Shown here piece after piece: positions 7,679 to 15,682 of a DNA stretch of 64,000 nt; positions within the stretch are counted from its first letter, which is position 1, and each line of letters opens with the position of its first letter. The translations under genes and the position numbers were made by a program. This DNA is from Microvirga aerophila (GTDB lineage: Bacteria; Pseudomonadota; Alphaproteobacteria; Rhizobiales; Beijerinckiaceae), in assembly GCF_003332305.1 (NCBI RefSeq), contig NZ_QOIO01000030.1:1-64000 (forward strand). Direction: 5' to 3'. The notes under the pieces were generated by a model. The model was given only the letters and a program-made list of their open reading frames with translations, was not told where the DNA came from and made no database searches.

Positions 7679-8811
7679 TGGCGCGCAAGAATCTTATTTC
7701 CTTTGGGAACAATGATGCTGATGGCTCCCCCAGCGAGAACCTTGGGACTGCTGGAGCACCCGCTCCCAACCCTGTAGGGGAACTCCAGGCCGAGGCCGCT
7801 GCTGCAATCACCAGTGATCGTCCTCTCGCCGACCGGCCACTAGCCCCTCGTCCTCTTGCAGATCGTCCACTCGCAAGCAACGTTGCTAGCGAGCGGATCG
7901 CCATGCTCCCAACCCAGCTTCCATCTCTCAAGACCTCGCCTCTTCGGGCAATGAAGGAAGCTGTCGATTCTGTTGGTCGCGTTGAGGAACTCGAGGAACA
8001 GCTTAGAGCTGGTCACACGATTGTCGATCTCGATCCTTCAGAGATTGATGCGTCGTTTGTTCCTGATCGAATGGCCTACTCAGACGAAGCGCATAAAGAG
8101 CTCGTCGCAGCCATCAAGTCTGAAGGGCAGCAAGTTCCGATCCTGGTACGGCCACACCCGGAGCTCTCTGGGCGGTACCAGGTAGCCTACGGCCACCGTC
8201 GACTTCGAGCGATCAAGGAACTCGGCATAAAGATCAGAGCCGTCGTTCGAGAACTCACCGATGAGCAACTCGTCGTTGCTCAAGGCCAAGAGAACAATGC
8301 CCGCACAAACCTGAGCTTCATTGAGAAGGCTCGTTTCGCATCACGCCTGGAAGAGCGCGGCTTCCGGCGGGAAGTGATAATGCAGGCACTTTGCGTCGAC
8401 AAATCTATGCTTTCAAAGATGCTCTCAGTCGCAAACGCAGTTCCCGGTCACATCATTGATGCAATCGGCCCTGCACCGAAGATTGGCAGAAGGAAATGGG
8501 AGGACCTTTCCGGATTGATCAAGCCACGCACCATTGACAATGTTCGCAGTGCGATCGAGCGGGCCGAGAAGGCGGGCCGCGACAGCGATGCCATTTTCGA
8601 AGCTGCGTATAGGGCACTTATTACGAGGGAACCTGGCTCAAAACCTGAAGCCTGGAATGCTCCCGATGGGCTCCGTCTCGCGAAGATTTTAGTTACGGAA
8701 GACAGGTTCTCTCTTGTCATTGATCGGAAGGTGTCCCCAGAATTTGGGGACTTTCTCAAATCGCGACTAGAAGATCTCTACAACGAGTTCCAAGGCGCCA
8801 AGCAAGATTGA
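7678..8811 (+). CDS. repB: plasmid partitioning protein RepB (ParB family)
   Basis: I place the start at the ATG 7678 that overlaps the repA stop, giving MARKNLISFG and 377 residues, the usual RepB length. Residues about 20-70 form a low-complexity stretch of repeated DRPLA/PRPLA units. The ParB core follows: SEGQQVPILVRPHPELSGRY, then YQVAYGHRRLRAIKELG, and later GQENNARTNLSFIEKARFA with the central helix-turn-helix (VDKSMLSKMLSVANAVP). RepB binds parS and stimulates RepA ATPase. The likely targets are the five palindromes at 4293-6191. Confidence 0.95.
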   Translation: MARKNLISFGNNDADGSPSENLGTAGAPAPNPVGELQAEAAAAITSDRPLADRPLAPRPLADRPLASNVASERIAMLPTQLPSLKTSPLRAMKEAVDSVGRVEELEEQLRAGHTIVDLDPSEIDASFVPDRMAYSDEAHKELVAAIKSEGQQVPILVRPHPELSGRYQVAYGHRRLRAIKELGIKIRAVVRELTDEQLVVAQGQENNARTNLSFIEKARFASRLEERGFRREVIMQALCVDKSMLSKMLSVANAVPGHIIDAIGPAPKIGRRKWEDLSGLIKPRTIDNVRSAIERAEKAGRDSDAIFEAAYRALITREPGSKPEAWNAPDGLRLAKILVTEDRFSLVIDRKVSPEFGDFLKSRLEDLYNEFQGAKQD

Positions 8812-8824
8812 TCTGTGCGTTCTG

Positions 8825-8868
8825 GAGGGCAGTTGCGTTCAATTGCCCTCGCTCATGAACGGGCAATT
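8825..8868 (+). ncRNA. two mutually exclusive hairpins after repB
   Basis: GAGGGCA (8825-8831) can pair with TGCCCTC (8844-8850). AATTGCCC (8841-8848) can alternatively pair with GGGCAATT (8861-8868). The two stems share 8844-8848, so only one can form. In repABC plasmids this position, between repB and repC, holds the counter-transcribed RNA that controls repC. Here repC is absent, so this may be a relic of that region or simply the repAB terminator. No strong T run follows. No RNA was demonstrated. Confidence 0.3.
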
Positions 8869-9045
8869 ATTGACCGCACTCCTAGACAGATTGGAGCAAT
8901 CAGAAAGTGGGCTCGTGGTATAACGACCAAGGCGGTAGCAGGGGAGGGTGCCGAACTTGGAGGGCTTGCTATCCACAAACGAGCCTTTGTATACACTCCA
9001 AAGTTGGGTGCAATGGACCGTTTGAAGACGTCTTTTAAGCCAGTC

Positions 9046-9130
9046 TGTTAACCAGCCGGGGAGGGCAGGGCTTTCCCGCATCCAGCAAAAATGCTTTGAA
9101 AACAACGGCCTTAGTGGCCTGGCTGGCAAC
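9046..9130 (-). repeat. diverged inverted repeat, right copy (partner 1102-1191)
   Basis: The reverse complement shows the same order of motifs as 1102-1191: a TTGTTTT run, a CATTTTT run, then AAGCCCTGCCCTC and a GGTTAA-like end. The copies are roughly 70 percent alike by eye. Confidence 0.45.
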
Positions 9131-9313
9131 GACTGGCCTACATAGGTGCCCCTGTTTCGATCTCAGATGAAGCAGTTCACGATGCAGCCAAACAAGATGC
9201 CATTCTCTCGGTCATCAGACCGTAACCATCTCAAAAATAGCTTCGCCTGACGCGCCTATTCCCTCGTGCTTCAATGACTTAGCACCAAGCCGAAGCGTGA
9301 CTTTGAGGGGCTG

Positions 9314-9439
9314 GTGACCTTAAGTGAGTGAGCCCTTTCCGGAAGCCATGCTGCTTCCATTGAGATGATCAGGGGAGGGTACGAGGCGATGCACCGCCCA
9401 AAGAGCATTCACCACAGCAAGAGAGGAGAGGGGAGGGGA
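9314..9439 (+). repeat. 120-bp intergenic direct repeat, copy 1
   Basis: The segment runs from GACCTTAAGTGAGTGAGCC through CCATGCTGCTTCC, a GATGAT and GGGGAGGG motif, an ATTCAC motif, and ends in a purine-rich GAGAGGGGAGGGG. Copy 2 at 11699-11820 has the same motifs in the same order and strand. Neither has a coding frame. The copies bracket the aldo/keto reductase and chaC genes. Confidence 0.55.
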
Positions 9440-9594
9440 GCTGACAGCCGATCACCTGCTGGTCAATCGACGAATGAGCCATATAATCCTTCCCTCGGCT
9501 CAAAACTTCGCCCGTGGCCTCACCTTTATCTTCAGTTCGCACATGGCGAGGACGGGGCTGGCGCAAACAGAACGGATGCGGGGAGAAAACGGTC

Positions 9595-10575
9595 ATGGAT
9601 TACGTGAGGCTTGGCCGCTCCGGCCTTGAGGTGTCCCGCCTCTGTCTCGGCTGCATGACGTACGGGGTTCCTGATCGCGGGAACCATCCCTGGACGCTCG
9701 ACGAGGACCAGAGCCGCCCCTTCATCAAGCGGGCCCTGGAGCTCGGCATCACGTTCTTCGATACGGCCAACGTCTATTCCGACGGCACGAGCGAAGAGAT
9801 CGTTGGTCGCGCACTCAAGGATTTCGCACGGCGCGACGAGGTGGTGATCGCCACGAAGGTGCATGGGCGCATGCGCCCGGGACCCAATGGCGCCGGCCTG
9901 TCACGCCTTGCGATCATGACCGAGATCGACAACAGCCTGCGCCGGCTCGGCACCGACTATATCGATCTCTACCAGATCCATCGCTGGGACTACGCGACAC
10001 CCATCGAGGAAACGCTCGAAGCCCTGCATGACGTCGTCAAAGCCGGCAAGGCGCGGTATATCGGGGCATCGTCCATGTATGCCTGGCAATTCGCCAAGGC
10101 TCTCTACACGGCCGACCTGAATGGCTGGACGCGCTTCGTGTCGATGCAGAACTACTACAATCTCCTTTACCGCGAGGAAGAGCGGGAGATGCTGCGGCTG
10201 TGCCAGGCAGAAGGGATCGGGGTCATTCCCTGGAGCCCGCTCGCCCGCGGCCGCCTGACCCGTGACTGGGATGAGACCAGCGCCCGCTCGGAAACGGACG
10301 AGTTCGGCAAGTCGCTGTACGCCAGGACAGCGGAGGCCGATCGCCGGGTGGTGGAACGGGTGGCTGAGATCGCAGCCCGCCGCGGCGTTCCCCGGGCGCA
10401 GGTTGCGCTGGCGTGGCTGCTGCACAAGCCGGTCGTGACCGCACCCATCGTCGGCGCCTCGAAACCGCAGCACCTGGAGGATGCGGTGGCTGCCATGTCC
10501 CTCACGCTGTCACCGGAGGAGATAGCGGCACTGGAAGAGCCCTATGTGCCGCACGCACTAGCTGGTTTTGTTTAA
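9595..10575 (+). CDS. aldo/keto reductase
   Basis: The 326-residue product is an NADPH-dependent (beta/alpha)8-barrel reductase. The catalytic tetrad is visible: Asp and Tyr in FDTANVYSDG, Lys in VIATKVHGRM and His in LYQIHRWDY. The C-terminal AQVALAWLLHKPVVTAPIVG is the cofactor-binding region. The length and an insertion around PWSPLARGRLTRDW resemble the YghZ-like group, which reduces aldehydes. The upstream frame from 9514 is open, but the start at 9595 gives the standard MDYVRLGRSGLEV N-terminus. It is convergent with chaC. Confidence 0.9.
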   Translation: MDYVRLGRSGLEVSRLCLGCMTYGVPDRGNHPWTLDEDQSRPFIKRALELGITFFDTANVYSDGTSEEIVGRALKDFARRDEVVIATKVHGRMRPGPNGAGLSRLAIMTEIDNSLRRLGTDYIDLYQIHRWDYATPIEETLEALHDVVKAGKARYIGASSMYAWQFAKALYTADLNGWTRFVSMQNYYNLLYREEEREMLRLCQAEGIGVIPWSPLARGRLTRDWDETSARSETDEFGKSLYARTAEADRRVVERVAEIAARRGVPRAQVALAWLLHKPVVTAPIVGASKPQHLEDAVAAMSLTLSPEEIAALEEPYVPHALAGFV

Positions 10576-10672
10576 GTGGGAGGTGGTCAAGCACGGCCGC
10601 GAAGCTGATCTCCCTCGGAGTTGTCTCAACTGTACCTGTGTGCGCTCTGCCTTGAGTTGGGCTGCCGATTGC

Positions 10673-11368
10673 TCAGTCCCGGTACTCTCGTACCAAGCGC
10701 GCGATCCGGTTGAGGTGGTGGTCGTGGATCTCGAATCCTTTTAGACCGTGGATCGTGTCGAAGAGATAATCCCGGCAGGAGCCGAGTACCCCACAGGCCG
10801 TCGCAATTGTCTGGGCCGTTGCGGCCTCCGAGACAGGACGCACATAGTTCGGCGCTGCGCGGTTGATGGTGAAGGCGATGCCAGACATACCGTGAGGGAG
10901 ATCGGGGCCGTGCAGCCGGACCCAACGCGGTACATAGGCTCCTGTGACCATCTCGCGCCGCCAGACCAACTCGAGCTCAGCCTCTGCCTCGGAACGAGCG
11001 ATGCGAAGGGCTACGCCCCGGCAGGAGCCGCCGCGATCCAGCCCAAGAACCAGACCGGGGTGTTGCGGCGTTCCGCGTCCAATCGGGGTGGCTAAGCAGA
11101 ACTGCCGGTGCCAGCCTCGGATCAACACGGGTTGCCGTTCGACATAGTGGAAGGCCGGGTTCCAGATCAGCGAGCCATAGGCAAACAGCCAGACATCGCC
11201 CGGAACAGGTTGAGCCGCGAGCGTTGCTTCCAAGGATTGGTGCCGATCCTCGTCACTCAGCACCCGAAGGTTGGTGCCCGAGCGAGCGATCATCTCGTTG
11301 ACAAAGCCGTTCTGCAGAGCCTCCCGGGTCATCGGGTGGAGTTGCTTGTTCCCGAACGATCCTTCCAT
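10673..11368 (-). CDS. chaC: gamma-glutamylcyclotransferase, ChaC family
   Basis: This 231-residue product has the ChaC signature WLFAYGSLIWNPAFHY near residue 55 and the conserved GWHRQFCLATPIGRGTPQHPG. These are followed by GVALRI, a catalytic-glutamate region in LVWRREMVTGAYVPRW, and ACGVLGSCRDYLFDTIHGL near the end. ChaC enzymes cleave glutathione to 5-oxoproline and Cys-Gly in the cytoplasm. I chose the ATG at 11368 because GGAGG lies just upstream on the minus strand; the frame is open further back to 11560. 5-Oxoproline is also a potential substrate of the HyuAB-type enzyme encoded at 55.5-59.5 kb, though the loci are far apart. Confidence 0.85.
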   Translation of the reverse strand: MEGSFGNKQLHPMTREALQNGFVNEMIARSGTNLRVLSDEDRHQSLEATLAAQPVPGDVWLFAYGSLIWNPAFHYVERQPVLIRGWHRQFCLATPIGRGTPQHPGLVLGLDRGGSCRGVALRIARSEAEAELELVWRREMVTGAYVPRWVRLHGPDLPHGMSGIAFTINRAAPNYVRPVSEAATAQTIATACGVLGSCRDYLFDTIHGLKGFEIHDHHLNRIARLVREYRD

Positions 11369-12129
11369 TCCATCCTCCGCCTGATACTCAGCAAGACGCT
11401 GGGTGATATATAGCCCCTGAAGCAGCGGCATGTTCATGCCCCTGACGCATGGCAGTGCCACGCAGCGCGTCAGAAGTTTGCTTGCAGCAGGCACACCGGA
11501 CACTCCGACAGGGCCGTGGATCTCGGACGCTGCCCCGACCCGGACCTTACATATTGGCAAGGCACCGCCATATCGGGCGGTCGCTCATGTGCTGGGGCAG
11601 GGATCCTCCTGCGCTCTACCTCTATCCTGCTGGAACAATCCGAGGAACAGCGGGCTCTGTTCAGGCGTTGGCGCGACTCCAGCGGAGCCTAGGTTCGGAA
11701 ACCTTAAGTGGGTGAAGCCTTGCTGGAATCCATGCTGCTTCTGCTGCGATGATTAGGGGAGGGCGGGAGGCAGTGAGCTGCCCGCTAGGCATTCACGGTA
11801 ACCTGAGAGGGAAGGGCAGGTCAGGAGCGAAAGCGAACGCTCCCAGGGTCAAGCTGAGGGGCCGCCCGCGATCTGACGCGGATACGGTCCTGGCGGTGGG
11901 CGCCAATCTCACCGGGGCTGGATGGCGACCGTTGCGGCGCACGGAGTCCCTGTCCGGCAAACATTGCAAGGGCTCGGGCCGACCGTGTAACGTCAGATAT
12001 CGTATAGCTTGCTGAAGTCTCTCGAGGTTGAAGTCAGGGCGAGGAGCGCGCCGCAACCTACTTCGTCACCCTGCAGGGAATGTGAGATCGTGGCCTGCGC
12101 TGTACCCTAGGCTTCAAGGAGTGGCGCTC
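11369..12129. other. intergenic region with the second copy of the direct repeat
   Basis: About 760 bp separate the divergent chaC and trehalase genes. It must contain both promoters. The only structure I can support is the direct repeat at 11699-11820. Short frames here look like chance. Confidence 0.5.
11699..11820 (+). repeat. 120-bp intergenic direct repeat, copy 2
   Basis: This copy reads AACCTTAAGTGGGTGAAGCC, CCATGCTGCTTCTG, GATGATTAGGGGAGGG, GGCATTCACGG and GAGAGGGAAGGG, collinear with copy 1 at 9314-9439. Confidence 0.55.
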
Positions 12130-13794
12130 ATGAAAGTTAAGGTCATCGGCTTGATGATCGCCTTCTGCATCGCCACACCGGCGGTCGCCGAGGTCGATAC
12201 CCCATCGCACCTGTTCGGTCAGTTGTTCGTGGATGTGCAGATGCAGGGAGTCTTCCCTGACGGCAAGACCTTCGTCGACGCGCTGCCGAACGATACACCG
12301 GCCGCTATCGTGCAACGCTATGAGGAGGAGCGGGGCAAGCCTGGCTTCGACCTCTCCGCTTTCGTTCACCGAAACTTCACTGTCCCGTCTACAAAGCGCA
12401 GCGCCTATCGCAGCGATCCCAGCGAGGACGTGTGCCGCCACATCGACGATCTGTGGCAGGTTCTCGAACGCAGGCCCGACAGCGTGCCGCTCGGTCCTTA
12501 CTCGTCGCTCCTGCCGCTGCCACGGCCGTATGTCGTGCCGGGTGGACGCTTCGACGAGGTCTATTATTGGGATTCCTATTTCACCATGCTGGGGCTTGAG
12601 GAAAGCGGTCGCCACGATCTCGCGGTCAGCATGGTCGAGAACTTCGTCAGCCTCGTCGACCGGTACGGGCATATTCCCAATGGCAACCGGAGCTACTTCC
12701 TGAGCCGCTCGCAGCCTCCCTTCTTCGCATCCATGGTGGAACTCATCGCCGCCAGAAGTCGCAATCCTGCCACGATATATGCAGCTTTCCTACCGGCTTT
12801 GAGCAAAGAATATGACTTCTGGATGGAAGGCGCCGACACGCTCGAGCCCGGCAACGCGCATCGTCGTGTCGTGCGCCTCGACGATGGCACGCTCCTGAAC
12901 CGCTATTGGGATGACCGCGACAGCCCACGCGAGGAGTCCTATCGGGAGGATGTCGAGACGGCTCGCGCGTCGAACCGGCCGGCGGCGGACGTATACCGCG
13001 ATCTCCGGGCTGCCGCTGAGAGCGGATGGGACTTCAGCTCGCGCTGGCTCGGCGATGGCAAGTCGCTCGCAACCATCAACACCACCGCTCTGGTACCGGT
13101 CGATCTCAACAGCCTATTGTTCCACCTTGAGACTGTCCTCGCCAAATCCTATGCAGCATCCCGCAAGCCGGAAAAGGCCGTTGAGTTCAGGGCACGCGCA
13201 CAGCTGCGCAAAGCGGCGGTTCGGCGTTATCTCTGGGACGACCGCGAAGGCGTTTTCACGGATTATCTCTGGCGCGAGGGCAAGCTGACCGGGAAGGTGA
13301 CTGCTGCCGGCTTGTCCCCGCTGTTCTTCGGACTTGCCACTCAGGCTCAGGCGGATCGTATGGCTAAGGTGGTGCAATCCTATCTCCTGAAGCCCGGCGG
13401 CCTTGTGACCACCACGGTTCAGTCGGGTCAGCAATGGGATGCGCCGAATGGCTGGGCGCCCCTGCAGTGGATCGCGATCGGGGGTCTGAGTGCCTACGGC
13501 AAGCGAGCCCTTGCCCAAACGATCGCGCGGCGCTGGATCGGCAGGGTCGTCACCGCCTATCGCAACACCGGCAAGCTCATGGAAAAATACAATGTGGTGA
13601 ACCCTTCGCTCGCGGCCGGTGGCGGGGAATATCCGGGCCAGGACGGTTTTGGCTGGACGAATGGCGTGGCGCGAAAATTACTTGTGATCGAAGATGGTTT
13701 AGCGGCGGGCACTCGCTGCGTGAGCCGGGCCGCAAACGACGATCTGCCCTCGGGCCTGCCCCGACCCGGCAGAAGCCTGAAGGCCGCCCCCTAA
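12130..13794 (+). CDS. treA: periplasmic alpha,alpha-trehalase (GH37)
   Basis: The 554-residue product starts with a signal peptide (MKVKVIGLMIAFCIATPAVA) and then follows the glycoside hydrolase 37 layout. Trehalase signature 1 is PGGRFDEVYYWDSYFTMLGL near residue 137. Signature 2 is QWDAPNGWAPLQW near residue 436. The glycine-rich GGGEYPGQDGFGWTNGV segment near the end is also conserved. The enzyme hydrolyses trehalose to two glucose in the periplasm. I start it at the ATG 12130, which begins the signal peptide and follows AAGGAG. The last about 35 residues, rich in Arg and Pro, extend past the usual end. Confidence 0.93.
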   Translation: MKVKVIGLMIAFCIATPAVAEVDTPSHLFGQLFVDVQMQGVFPDGKTFVDALPNDTPAAIVQRYEEERGKPGFDLSAFVHRNFTVPSTKRSAYRSDPSEDVCRHIDDLWQVLERRPDSVPLGPYSSLLPLPRPYVVPGGRFDEVYYWDSYFTMLGLEESGRHDLAVSMVENFVSLVDRYGHIPNGNRSYFLSRSQPPFFASMVELIAARSRNPATIYAAFLPALSKEYDFWMEGADTLEPGNAHRRVVRLDDGTLLNRYWDDRDSPREESYREDVETARASNRPAADVYRDLRAAAESGWDFSSRWLGDGKSLATINTTALVPVDLNSLLFHLETVLAKSYAASRKPEKAVEFRARAQLRKAAVRRYLWDDREGVFTDYLWREGKLTGKVTAAGLSPLFFGLATQAQADRMAKVVQSYLLKPGGLVTTTVQSGQQWDAPNGWAPLQWIAIGGLSAYGKRALAQTIARRWIGRVVTAYRNTGKLMEKYNVVNPSLAAGGGEYPGQDGFGWTNGVARKLLVIEDGLAAGTRCVSRAANDDLPSGLPRPGRSLKAAP

Positions 13795-14139
13795 CTTTGC
13801 TACCAGTACAGCTTCCTGACGAGCCGCGTCGTTGCATACTGGACGATCACAGCGCAGGCGAGCGGCTGGGCCGCTAGCCCTCGAAAAGAAAGAGCCGCGG
13901 GCGCGGATGCACCAGGATATGGCGGCGTGCGAGATCTGGTTTGATTGGGGCATCTGAAAATATGGGGTGGCTTGTGCCGTTGCCCGATGGAACAAGGTTC
14001 GTGTTAGAACGGACGGCAATGAGCGGTCGTAGCCTGCTTCCTGCAGAGCGCAGCCGGCGGAGCGGCCGCCCCTTGAAATCTCATGCTCTCCTATCTCTGG
14101 TGATGGAGAGTTTGGTCCTTGCCTGTGGAGCTGCCTCTC
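13795..14139. other. intergenic, nothing recognised
   Basis: This 345-bp stretch between trehalase and the broken MEMO1 gene shows no convincing gene on either strand. Any terminator for the trehalase gene is weak: the GC-rich AGCCGCGGGCGCGG near 13890 has no clear T run. Confidence 0.4.
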
Positions 14140-14480
14140 ATGGCATCCGGACGAGATCACGGTCAGGTCAGGCCAGCAGCGGTGGCGGGCCAGTTCTACC
14201 CTCGCAGCCCGCACCAGCTTCGCACGACTGTCGAGGCGCTTTTGACTGGAGCAAGGATTGCCCCCGTGGCGGCTCCGAAAGCCATCATAGTCCCTCATGC
14301 CGGATACTCTATTCCGGCGCGGTTGCTGCCACCGCCTTCACCGCGCTGCAGCCCCATGCTGGTACGCTCACGCGGGTGGTGCTGATCGGGCCAGCGCATT
14401 ACGTGCCGTTCCGCGGCCTTGCTGTGCCGACAGTGGATGCCTTCGAGACGCCGCTCGGGATTGTGCCCCTCGTACGGGAA
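14140..14480 (+). pseudogene. MEMO1-family (AmmeMemoRadiSam system protein B), broken and truncated
   Basis: From ATG 14140 the frame reads GQVRPAAVAGQFYPRSPHQL and APKAIIVPHAGYS, the start of MEMO1-family proteins. A frameshift near 14305 moves the rest to another frame: YSGAVAATAFTAL, RVVLIGPAHYVPFRGLAVP and DAFETPLGIVPLVRE. The homology then stops at 14480, exactly where an 18-bp inverted repeat begins. Roughly the N-terminal 115 residues of an expected 260 remain. The family is related to extradiol dioxygenases, and its partners (AMMECR1, radical SAM) are not in the window. Confidence 0.75.
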
Positions 14481-14580
14481 GGCTCTGTTGCATTAACCGC
14501 GGAAGGCACAATTAGCAGCGTGCTTTCCCGGTGCAACTATCACCATATGCTGTGGCTTGACAGGTTAATGCAACAGAGCC
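14481..14580. mobile_element. 100-bp MITE with IS6-type inverted repeats
   Basis: Perfect 18-bp terminal repeats (GGCTCTGTTGCATTAACC at 14481-14498, complement at 14563-14580) enclose 64 bp. The first 22 bases match the left end of the IS6 element at 49148 in 19 positions, which points to mobilisation by that family. Its left end abuts the truncated MEMO1 gene. No 8-bp target duplication is seen, as expected if recombination has replaced one flank. Confidence 0.75.
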
Positions 14581-14611
14581 AACCATACTCCTCATTAATT
14601 GTGCACAAGCG

Positions 14612-15430
14612 TCACCCGGCCTGCGCGACGCGTTCATGGCGGCGGGCGGGATGAGCCGCGCTGAACAAGGGCGATCCGCTTGAGGTAAACGAAAGCTCCG
14701 TTGCACTAGCCCGAAGCAAGGGAGCGATCTCGTCCATGCGAGCCTCGGTCATTCGTACGCTCGGTCCGGCAATGCTGATCGTTCCGATCGGTTCGTTGGT
14801 GCGAGGAGAGCATATTGCGGCGGCAACCGCCGATGTCCCGGCCTCGTACGCATCGACCACCGTCGCGTAGCCGCGCTCCCGGGTACGATGCACCCGCTGC
14901 AGCAGATCCTGAACCGTCCTCGGCGCATTCGGCCCGAAGCCGTCCCGGCCAAAGCCCTGCTTGGCAACTAATTCAAGGGCTTTCTCGTCGCTGAGGCAGG
15001 ACATCCAGGCGTGGCCATTGGCGGCGGCAGCGAGATAGACCTCCGCCCCGTCATCCGGATCGTACCGCAGACCCCTCTGGGCGCCTTGGGCCTTGGCGAC
15101 CCAGGTTAGCCGATCACCATCGATGATGGCGAGGCGGACCAGCTCCCCGGTTCGATGAGCGAGATTGTCGAGGATTGGCTGCGCGACATCGGTCACTCCG
15201 TTCTTCGATAGGAAAGCAAAGCCGAGCGCCACGATCTTGGCCGTCAGCCGATAAGGCCCTCCCTCCCGATCCTGGCGGACATATCCGCCCCCCTTCAGGT
15301 CGGCAAGAACGCGGTGGGTCGCCCCGCGAGGTATATCGAGCCGGTCGGAGATCTCGATCAACAGGAGATCCGAAGAGGACTGCGCTAGCAGCTCAAGGAT
15401 GGCGAGAGCGCGATCGCGGATGCCGGTCAT
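14612..15430 (-). CDS. IclR-family transcriptional regulator
   Basis: This 272-residue regulator has an N-terminal winged helix-turn-helix (LLLIEISDRLDIPRGATHRV, then LADLKGGGYVRQD) and a C-terminal IclR effector domain (AAAANGHAWMSCLSDEKALE, then YEAGTSAVAAAICSP). It is divergent from the TIM-barrel/TRAP operon at 15683, with a 252-bp shared control region holding a palindrome at 15517-15533. That layout suggests it controls the operon and itself in response to the imported acid or its product. The C-terminal about 25 residues extend into the region next to the MITE and may not be native. Confidence 0.9.
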   Translation of the reverse strand: MTGIRDRALAILELLAQSSSDLLLIEISDRLDIPRGATHRVLADLKGGGYVRQDREGGPYRLTAKIVALGFAFLSKNGVTDVAQPILDNLAHRTGELVRLAIIDGDRLTWVAKAQGAQRGLRYDPDDGAEVYLAAAANGHAWMSCLSDEKALELVAKQGFGRDGFGPNAPRTVQDLLQRVHRTRERGYATVVDAYEAGTSAVAAAICSPRTNEPIGTISIAGPSVRMTEARMDEIAPLLRASATELSFTSSGSPLFSAAHPARRHERVAQAG

Positions 15431-15516
15431 ACGTGTCCCCTTTGATGCCAGCTATCCTAGCCTTTGTGAAATCGAATTCCAATATCTACTAAGACCAAAG
15501 TAGAATAATTTATATA

Positions 15517-15533
15517 TTGGAAAAAGTTTCCAA
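15517..15533. promoter_or_regulatory. candidate IclR operator
   Basis: TTGGAAAAAGTTTCCAA is a perfect 7-bp inverted repeat with a 3-bp spacer, in the AT-rich centre of the IclR/TIM-barrel intergenic region. IclR-type regulators bind short palindromes of this kind. A related half site (ATTCCAATAT) lies about 40 bp upstream. Confidence 0.5.
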
Positions 15534-15682
15534 ATACCGTAATCGGGTGTTGGAAATATGAAGGACTCGATCTCCAGCTACTGGGCAGAACGTCTTTGCA
15601 GACTCCGGTCCAGCTAAGCCAGATCGTCATCCAACAATTATGACCCGGCACGAGCATTCCCGCCTTCGGCCGGACGGGAGCG

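Larger units (their letters stand above)
8869..9594. other. intergenic region, no repC found
   Basis: About 700 bp follow repB with no frame that resembles a RepC replication initiator or any other family I recognise. The region contains the right copy of the inverted repeat (9046-9130) and the first copy of the 120-bp direct repeat (9314-9439). Confidence 0.6.

Noticed and set aside
8815-9051. 78-codon frame after repB as a RepC remnant
   Set aside because: The translation shows none of the RepC winged-helix features that I know, and the alternative hairpins overlap it.
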